Origin: Deroplatys truncata
Lineage: Eukaryota; Arthropoda; Insecta; Mantodea; Mantidae
Assembly: GCA_030765065.1 (NCBI GenBank)
Contig: CM060990.1
Coordinates: forward strand, 4,892,001 to 4,956,000
DNA: 64,000 nucleotides
Direction: 5' to 3'
The first letter of the stretch is position 1. Each line of letters begins with the position of its first letter. Below, piece by piece: positions 56,983-64,000 of this stretch. A program made the position numbers and the translations under genes. The notes below the pieces were generated by a model. That model searched no databases. It worked only from the letters and a program-made list of their open reading frames with translations, and was not told the origin of the DNA.

Positions 56983-58104
56983 TTGGGAGTCACCTGGTGG
57001 AAACACCCAGAGAGAGAGAGAGAGCAGTTGATCGTTTTTCGGAGTAAGGTGATGGAAGTCCTGAAAGAAGTATATGAGGGGACTTACGGAGGAGATATCG
57101 GACACAACCGAAGAATCGATAAACACCGACAAAGGTACCACTGGTTGAGGCTACGGGCAGACGCTGAGAGGTGGTGTTGCCAATGGCACGTGTGCACGAC
57201 AAGTCGTGGCCCACAGACCATGAGCAGGGGTCCCACGCAGCAGCATAACGTGAAAGTAACCTTCAAATGCAGGCTATCAGCGTAGTTGGACCGTTCCCCG
57301 TGTTCGACAGGAGTAATCATGTATTGCTTCACCAAGTGTTTGGAGGTTGTACGCCATTCCTAACCAGGAGGCCTAGACAAATGCGTCTCGTGGAAGAACT
57401 GTTCTGCTGCTTTGTGTAACGCTAGAGCTACGTAGTGACCACAGCAGTAACTTCGAGTCGAACCTAATGAGGAAAGCATTGGAGCGACTTGGAGTACACA
57501 AGACGCGCACAGTGCCTCTCCACCGCAGTCAGACGGTATGGTCGAGTGGAATATTAAGGCTCTTAGAGAACACACGAGCAAGGTCATGAACAATCACCAG
57601 AGAGGCTGGGATGTCAGGGTGCCGCTTTTCTTGATGACCACCGCTTATCAACGCACGGCACCACCGAGTTGACAACAAACACCTCAACCATCAGCAAGAA
57701 GCTACTTCTTCCATGAGGCTCGATGTTTGAGAGCCTCCTGGAGTAGAAGAGCCAGCAATCGACTACATGGAGAACCTCGTGGACCGTCTTCTCAATGTGC
57801 ACGAGGTGGCCCATCAACACAACCAGGTATTATGCAACCGGATGAAGACCTGTTACGACCAGTAGGCCAGCAGATAAGTTTTCCAAAAGGGTGCAATGGT
57901 GTGGCTGTATTGCCCTACACAACCAAGGGGCGTTGTCCCAGGCTTCAGCAACCATGGCAAGAACCTACCGCGTGGTAAAGAGCACCAATTGTTTAGTCTA
58001 CCGCATCCAGAAACTGCTCCGAGGGAAGATTCTGATGGTAAACTAGATCGCCTAGTCCGCTATGACAGCACTTGTCGGGACGACTAGCCCTAAGGCGGCA
58101 GCAG
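56983..58104 (+). pseudogene. Ty3/gypsy integrase remnant
   Basis: Integrase would join element DNA to the host genome. The first open piece (56983-57285) carries the zinc-domain end RRIDKHRQRYHWLRLRADAE and WCCQWHVC. The two histidines expected before it are replaced (YEGTYGGDIG). Later pieces in several frames keep ERLGVHKTRT-like, HPQSDG-like and VYRIQ blocks to about 58060, the order of a gypsy integrase and its C-terminal domain. There are many stops. A plausible polypurine stretch AAGGCGGCAGCAG (58092-58104) leads into the 3' LTR. Everything upstream of integrase is missing. Confidence 0.7.
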
Positions 58105-58572
58105 TGTGATCGTGCGCTCGAAGTTATCCAGCAACTACCGGGGTGAGTGCGTCCCAAGTCGTTTACCTGGCCGCCAGATTGTGGCTAATGACCGGCCGCT
58201 CAGAACAATATTCCGCGCAACAAACCCATTATGTATCTCTTCCTCGCGGTTTGGGTAATTACTGCTCCAGAATATAGCTTTTGGCAGGTTCTATTAGCCT
58301 TTCGTTTGAAAACGTTCCGCTTTGTATGCGAGGCCTACATAGGAGGACAGCCAGCGTCCGGTTTGACAATTAAGTTAGTTCAGAGGTGATGGAAGTAAAA
58401 GTGGACAAATAAAGGTGGAGTTGTGACTCAGCAGTTGGGATTGAACGGATCAGTTGCGTCCTGTTGTGAGTGTGTGCCAATAATGACTCATGTGTAACGT
58501 GTTGTGCTGCGCTGGCTACCTACGTGAGAATTAAAGTGTGTTTCTTAGCAACTGGTGTTCTCATTTGTCACA
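58105..58572 (+). repeat. Probable gypsy 3' LTR
   Basis: It starts TGTGATCGTGCGC behind the purine-rich stretch and ends GTTCTCATTTGTCACA, about 468 bp. The start is like the LTR at 41341, and the end shares GTGTTCTCATTT with the reverse of 34585-34596. Boundaries are inferred, as no second LTR is present. Confidence 0.55.
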
Positions 58573-60962
58573 ATACTAACAATGAGAACAAAATAAACTG
58601 ATTTAGTGTCTTAACCGCAACTATGTACGAAATATATTTGACTTTCGCTCAAATAATTTGAAATTTCTGCTTCTAAAAGAGAAAATAAGTCCCATTCTAC
58701 CTTGTAGGGGTTTTATTCAAGCGCTGATACACAGCGTTTATTCTGCCCATAATAAGGAATGAAATTTGTTTAACCTCTTGCCGCCGTATCCTATACATGG
58801 GTAGCTAGCATACAGCAAAATGGATGAATGTGGAAGCAATGAAACTGTAGCTACAGGCGAGGACTGTCAACATATTCATTCAAAATTAAATCACAAATCC
58901 TTATTTTTCATTTTCTTTAAACTGGCATCTTTCCTTTATACTCTGGTTTGCTTTTAAGTATTTGTGTCATCAGTGAGCTTTTAATGTGCATTAGGAAGCT
59001 AATTTTAACCGAAAGTATTTGTATACTCAATAATGTACGGTGGCACTTTGTACACCTTCTATCTACACCTTTGTCTCATAATTGGCAGTTTCCATTTGTT
59101 TTGTTAGTTTCTTTGGAAGGTGTTTCACGACACATTCGAAACGATATCTCGGGTTGAGGTGTCGTAGTGTGTATACAGCTGGGTACACGGAAACGCGTAA
59201 CGATGCTTCTGGTTTCCCTCAGCGTGTTTCTTTATTTGATTTCCGCAGAAACCCCTTATCCTCTGCGCTCAAAACCAGCCCTTGTGTGCCAATCTCTTAT
59301 TGAGTTAAACTGAAGTCCAACACACACGAATTAGCCTATGAACAAATGTCAGGCATAGGTGAGCGTCGAAAGCGGAGGAGTACGGAAACATATCACCTAA
59401 CCGGCTGAACAGTCCACATCAGCTCCTGGATGTGTCCGTCTCGTATTAATAGGATGTCAAAACTTTAACCTGTTTCAGGCTCAGAAGCGAAGGAAAAGGC
59501 GGAAGTAAGACAAGCATTAAGTGGAGTGGTAGAGCGGTACGTGGCAGAGGCGGTTTAGTATTTCCTTAACAACATAAACTACCGCGCATGATATCGGCAC
59601 GCTTCCATTCACTTGGATTTAGGCATACAAAGACGTAAGAGCAGGCACAGTTAAGCAACTTACTTTGCAGGTTTCATTTTAACTCAGAAACATTAGAAAC
59701 TGGCTACAACCTCCTCGATTATAATGTTTATGCAATTCTAACCCTATAAAGCAATTTTTATGATCAGGCATAAATGTCTAAGTATGAAATCCAGGGCGAA
59801 AGGAAACTGAGTTAAATTATTACTGAAGTTCACGCAGTGACGTTGCAGGTTACAAACCACCCCATCTCTTGTACAGTGGGCTCCAAATGTTTTCCGAAGG
59901 GCCAAGGGGTATAGAGAGAGAGGGGGAAGAAATTTCTTCTCGACTAGTCATGCCTGGCTATAGCCAGCGTGCCGGTATCGTCTCAAAGGTCACATTTACT
60001 TCTGTGTATGCATTCAGCGACCTGACTCTAAGCAGAAAGAAGATGAAACCAAATACTTTTCTCTTTACTAGAACCATTCAAGCGAAATAAATTAACATAT
60101 TCTTTGCATAATATGTTGTTTAAAAATAAAATATTTCACTCTTTATGCGGGTGCTACACAAATTTAAGATTCAGTAATTTTCTTGAGAAACAAGGTTCGC
60201 ATAATGTATATCTTGTTTTTAACGTTTGTTGCTAGTAATAAATAATAATATTAATAATCATAGTTTCATAATTATCACCAATATAACGTTCTACGCGTGC
60301 TCCGACGGTATTTATTACCTTGAATATAAGTTCGTTTTGCTTTTTAATTGTCATAGATATCGATCACAACGTTTAGCGCTAAGTGTGTAGTTCCATACAG
60401 TTGGCACATTCAGTTCTGATAATATTCAAGTAATGTTTTAAAATATGGGAGCAAAAGCAATATTAATGTCAAACTGTTGAAGCAGTTTGGAAACAATTAA
60501 GTATAACATTAAATGTTCTTCAAAATAAGATATATTTTGCGTTTGTTACTGAAAAACGAATAAACATTGTTTTATTTGAAACATAATTCCCCTTATATGC
60601 ACACTCACAAGTGAAAAGAAGAAAAACCGTGCCAGTCGTATAGTGGACGTAGAGTAAAAACACCTATTTAGGTATTGTATGCAAAATGTTGATACGAGGA
60701 AACAATGTTTAGCGCAAAATATGCAGTTTCTATATGGCTGTTTTATTCATTTAGGATAACATAAAAGCTAAATTTTCAAAATAGTGGCCCGAAGTGTTAA
60801 TGCAGATAGGTTGATGTGCTTTTGTTGCAATTGGTTCACTTGAAAGCACTCTATTCTGAAAACTAAATTGCTTTGAAGTTACAAACCTGAAGATGCCCCC
60901 CCCAAAAAGGCTTTGTATTGCGATTCACGTTCTGAATTCTTAAAATGCTTCTCTTCTCTGGT
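58573..60962. other. Non-coding stretch, nothing recognised
   Basis: AT-rich. The small open frames (58948-59303, 59869-60090) show no family features. Confidence 0.5.
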
Positions 60963-61538
60963 CTAGAATGGAATGGAATGTGTAACGGACGGGACTCGAC
61001 CCCGATCCAGTGAATGAGGATATTGTGCTTGTGACCCTCGAGGGTGCGCTCCCGGGAGGGAGGGACGAGATGAGAGACACCGAGCGGCCGGAACCAGGAT
61101 TGACGGCACAGCAATGACAAAGTTCCTAAAATTTCCAGATTGAGTCGCCCTGACAGTTGGGCAGGAAAACCGGGGACCCCACCCCAAAACAGAGGGGCCA
61201 ACGCCCGCAAGAAGCGGCCCTTATACACTGGCAACCAGCCGAAGACCGAGAGACGGATAAGGTTCCACAGAGAGAATCCTTTTTCTGTACCACGCCGCAC
61301 CGGAATACCATCGCCGACACTTCCAATCCTGAAACAGACCTAACGGGGTTAAGGATGAATAAAATGAGGAATGGAACGATATTCGGGGACTGAGAGAAAT
61401 CATATCAGCATTCGCCTGACGACCCGGGAAAACTCTCGAAAAATAAAACCGTGGGTCAGTTTGGGCGGTAGCCGGGAAGCGAACTAGGGATCTCTCGAAT
61501 ACGAGTCGCACGCGTTACCGCGGTGCCACCTGGGCGTA
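60963..61538 (-). mobile_element. Long tRNA-derived SINE, copy 1
   Basis: On the minus strand the head has GGTGGCACCGCGGTAACGC (A box) and AGTTCGCTTCCC (B box), about 61470-61538. The GC-rich body of about 480 bp matches copy 2 (62915-63456) along its length, for example CACCATCGCCGACACTTCCA in copy 2 against ATACCATCGCCGACACTTCC in copy 1. Its tail is a GGAAT-type repeat at 60967-60981. The open frames on both strands are compositional. Confidence 0.75.
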
Positions 61539-61939
61539 AACTGGAAGATCCGTAGTTCAAATCTCGGCTATGACATTGAATTTTTCAATCTGATTCTATG
61601 TTTCCAACCTTGTCCTACACACGGCTTGAGTGAAAGTCTTCTTGTTAATTGAGATGAAACTGCAATTACAAACTTCGTTGTAAGTATAAGAAGAATGCAG
61701 TAGCTCAAACGATAGACAGATTTTTATGTGGTGTCTTTGAAACTCCACGCTCTTTGCATTACCATGGTAATTATGATTAGGAAGAATTATATTTAAATAT
61801 AGATTAAATTATTATTTTAAATTGAACAAACTAACGTGTTGCATTCACATAATTTTCTCTTCTCACCATTCTACAAATTCTTTTTTCTAAATCTCATTTT
61901 TTGCCTACTTCTTATAATCCAGATAAACTTGCAAATCAC

Positions 61940-62030
61940 ATTTAGCTCATCTGTATGGTGTGGGGGTCTGCCTCACATTCAAGAGGTCCCGAGTTAGAAT
62001 CTCGGTTAAAGTGAAATACCTGGGTAAAGT
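61940..62030 (+). mobile_element. tRNA-like SINE head within the duplicated unit
   Basis: A word like GGTGTGGGGGTCTGC is followed after about 35 bp by GAGTTAGAATCTCGG, an A box and B box pair. A similar B-box word AGTTCAAATCTCGG occurs at 61555 in the neighbouring older copy. Weak evidence. Confidence 0.35.
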
Positions 62031-62914
62031 TTTTTCCAGATTTTCCTCTTATCCTGAGAAGATGAATGTTTAATTCTAATTTCTAGTGACCTCGGGCCCA
62101 TTTTAATTAAATACCAAAAGGAAAAGTTCACATTTACACGTTTCGTTGTAGTATATGTAGATAAAGCGATAGTCACATTTTCAAAAAGCATGTCACTACG
62201 TGATGCTTTGAAATTCCATGCTGTTTATATGACCGCGACAAAAACAAAACGATTAGCGACTTCTCAGTTACAAAAAATATTCAAACCAATAACAAAAAAT
62301 ATTTGGGAATTAGTTAATCTCATAATATATATAACAAACTGCGTGCTTTAACGGGATCTGCATTTCTTGTGTATCAAAACTTTGTCTAATCTTTTAGAGT
62401 TTACCAATTATACAAAAGTTATTCAGAATGAAGAAGGCTTTAGAGGCTCTTCTCAGTCAGTTCAAAATACATATTTCGTTTGTCATGAAAATATTTTAAA
62501 CTGTGAGTATTTTAATCAAAATCATTAGAGCCATTTTTAAGAAAATAAATTTCGAAAATATTTCCATGTAAAGGGTTGTTCAGGATGAGGAAATTTTCTT
62601 GAAAATGCTTGTCACAACTTTGAAAGATGCTGAACTTAAATATCAAGTTTGGTAGTTAACCGACTTTTCGCTTTGGATTTATGTTGTTCACAGAGACGCA
62701 GGCATATGGAGCTTTTGCCCTAAAATATGATGTGTTGCATTCGCATGATTTTCTCTACTCACTCTTCTTACAAAGCTTATTTTGCACCTATGTCATGTTA
62801 ATACCCATAAACCTTCATCAATTATTTTCACAATTCGTTGTAGGTATAACCAGAACATATTAAGGTAAAGCGATTGCCAAATCCCTCAAAGCTGATCGCT
62901 ACGTGATAGCTTTG

Positions 62915-63456
62915 GTTTGGTTGGTTACGGAGGGGACTCGGCAATGATCCACATAGTGTATATTGTGCCTACGCCCCACAAGGGGACGTCTCCGCGAGGC
63001 AGGATGAGGCGAGACAAGACATCGGGCGTCCGGAACCAGGAAAAACGGCACAGGAATGGCAGGGTCCCTAAGTTTTCAGATAGGGACTCCCTGTCAGACG
63101 GACAGGCAGACCGGGGACTACATCCAGCACAGAGGGTGTCCAACGCTCCTCAAGGAAGTTAGGATACTCCCGACAGGCAGCCGAAAGCTGAGGGACGGAG
63201 AAAGTCACAAAAAAACTTTTTCCCTGCCACATTGCACCGAAACACCATCGCCGACACTTCCAACCCTGAAACAGACCAACGGATGAAAGATGAAGGGAAA
63301 TTAGAATGGAGATGAAATGGAGGTCCGGAAATTCGGGATGTGAGAATCCTTCCCTGCACTCGCCTGGCGACCCGGGAAAACCCCCCGAAAAAACCTATGG
63401 AAAAGGAAGGTCGGCCAGAGGAATCCAACCCACGACCTCCCGAATGTGAGCCACAG
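62915..63456 (-). mobile_element. Long tRNA-derived SINE, copy 2, with perfect 14-bp target duplication
   Basis: ACGTGATAGCTTTG stands at 62901-62914 and again at 63457-63470. The 542 bp between are the same family as 60963-61538. The B-box region (GTGGGTTGGATTCC) lies near 63425 on the minus strand, and the tail is GGTTTGGTTGG at 62914-62925. The insertion splits a block of the tandem unit. Confidence 0.88.
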
Positions 63457-63492
63457 ACGTGATAGCTTTGAAATTCTCTTCTCTTTGTATGA

Positions 63493-63497
63493 ACACG

Positions 63498-63540
<43 letters not shown>

Positions 63541-63545
63541 AAAAC
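63493..63545. repeat. (GAAA)n microsatellite
   Basis: About eleven GAAA units. Confidence 0.9.
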
Positions 63546-63715
63546 AATAGCTATTTGCAGTTGAGGGAAGTATAAAGTATTTGAAAATTTAAACCAATAA
63601 CAAAGAAACTTCCAGAGTAGGTAAAATATAAAAGTTGTTTGACATAAAATAAACATGTTATTTCATATAAATTTTGTGCTTTAACCAGATCTACAGTTGT
63701 TGTGCGGTAAGATTT

Positions 63716-63748
<33 letters not shown>
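63716..63748. repeat. (CT)n microsatellite
   Basis: About sixteen CT units. Confidence 0.9.
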
Positions 63749-63751
<3 letters not shown>

Positions 63752-64000
63752 GATTTACTAATTATCAAAAGTCATTGAAAATTAAGGCTAATTTACAGAC
63801 TATTTCTAGAAAATAAAAGATATACATTCTAATTATCATGAACATAGCTTAATGATATGTATCTTAATCAAAATCCTTAGAGTCATTTTTGAAAGAATAA
63901 AAAATTTAAAAAAATGCCCAATGTAAAGGGTAGTTTGGAGGAGGATTTTCTTTAAAATCTCAATGTCACATTCTTGGAAGAAGTTGAACTTAAACACCAA

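Larger units (their letters stand above)
61640..64000 (+). repeat. Tandemly duplicated 0.8-0.9 kb unit
   Basis: Blocks recur in the same order. GTTGCATTC with TTTTCTCT lies at 61838 and 62733, 895 bp apart. TTTGAAATTCC or TTTGAAATTCT lies at 62209 and 63467. GTAAAGGGT is at 62571 and 63925. GAACTTAAA is at 62632 and 63986. An older copy of one block lies at 61660-61760. The second unit is longer because of a SINE and two microsatellites. The repeat runs off the right edge of the window. Confidence 0.7.

Noticed and set aside
61126..61511. Protein-coding genes in the GC-rich block
   Set aside because: Frames exist on both strands at once and the block is a SINE present in a second copy at 62915-63456.

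Overview
The window looks like a repeat-dominated piece of an arthropod nuclear genome, most likely an insect. It is AT-rich and no host protein-coding gene is recognisable. Nearly everything that can be named is a mobile or endogenous viral sequence at some stage of decay: an R1-clade non-LTR retrotransposon, several Ty3/gypsy elements, a Tc1/mariner-type DDE transposase, tRNA-derived SINEs of a style common in hemimetabolous insects, fold-back MITEs and minisatellites. The assignment to insects, perhaps Polyneoptera, is an inference from these families and not a proof.

The main object is a 22 kb endogenous Maverick/Polinton (adintovirus-like) element at about 5350-27341. It has long terminal inverted repeats (left 5350-7295; right 25903-27341 plus 20230-20492 in reverse). 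The outer TIR portions hold tandem subterminal repeats. Between the TIRs, on the plus strand, come a broken protein-primed type B DNA polymerase with two N-terminal C2HC zinc fingers (8011-11690) and a CAG/ACA-rich tract split by a SINE (12951-14053). Then follow an intact 196-codon phospholipase A2 / pX-like virion protein with a TATA box (14449-15039), an adenain-like cysteine protease with one nonsense codon (15221-15601), a minor-capsid-like ORF (15766-16073) and a double-jelly-roll hexon (16158-17340). Two small convergent minus-strand genes (17497-18593) and a minisatellite close the set. No integrase or packaging ATPase was seen. Together these are a viral replication module (PolB, TIRs) and a virion module (protease, capsids, PLA2). 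All but the PLA2 gene are visibly broken.

A Ty3/gypsy element (LTR 20493-20973, gag, pol) is inserted in the right TIR. It was then cut inside integrase at 25903, with loss of its 3' half and about 230 bp of TIR.

From 31990 to 43065 a satellite with a 102-bp monomer has been split by a nest of insertions. These are an ORF1-only non-LTR element (33001-34508), an R1-clade element with a dead reverse transcriptase (34581-39780), a Ty3/gypsy LTR-gag fragment (39781-41341) and the 3' end of another non-LTR element (41930-42693).

The remainder (43-64 kb) holds SINEs (two with perfect target duplications), a decayed DDE transposase (45515-46620), a fold-back MITE (47538-48161) and half of a second copy joined to a 40-bp minisatellite. 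It also holds a degenerate gypsy integrase with a 3' LTR (56983-58572) and a tandemly duplicated 0.8-0.9 kb unit at the right edge. Long stretches at 1-3.5, 27.3-32, 50-52.9 and 58.6-60.9 kb show nothing that can be named.
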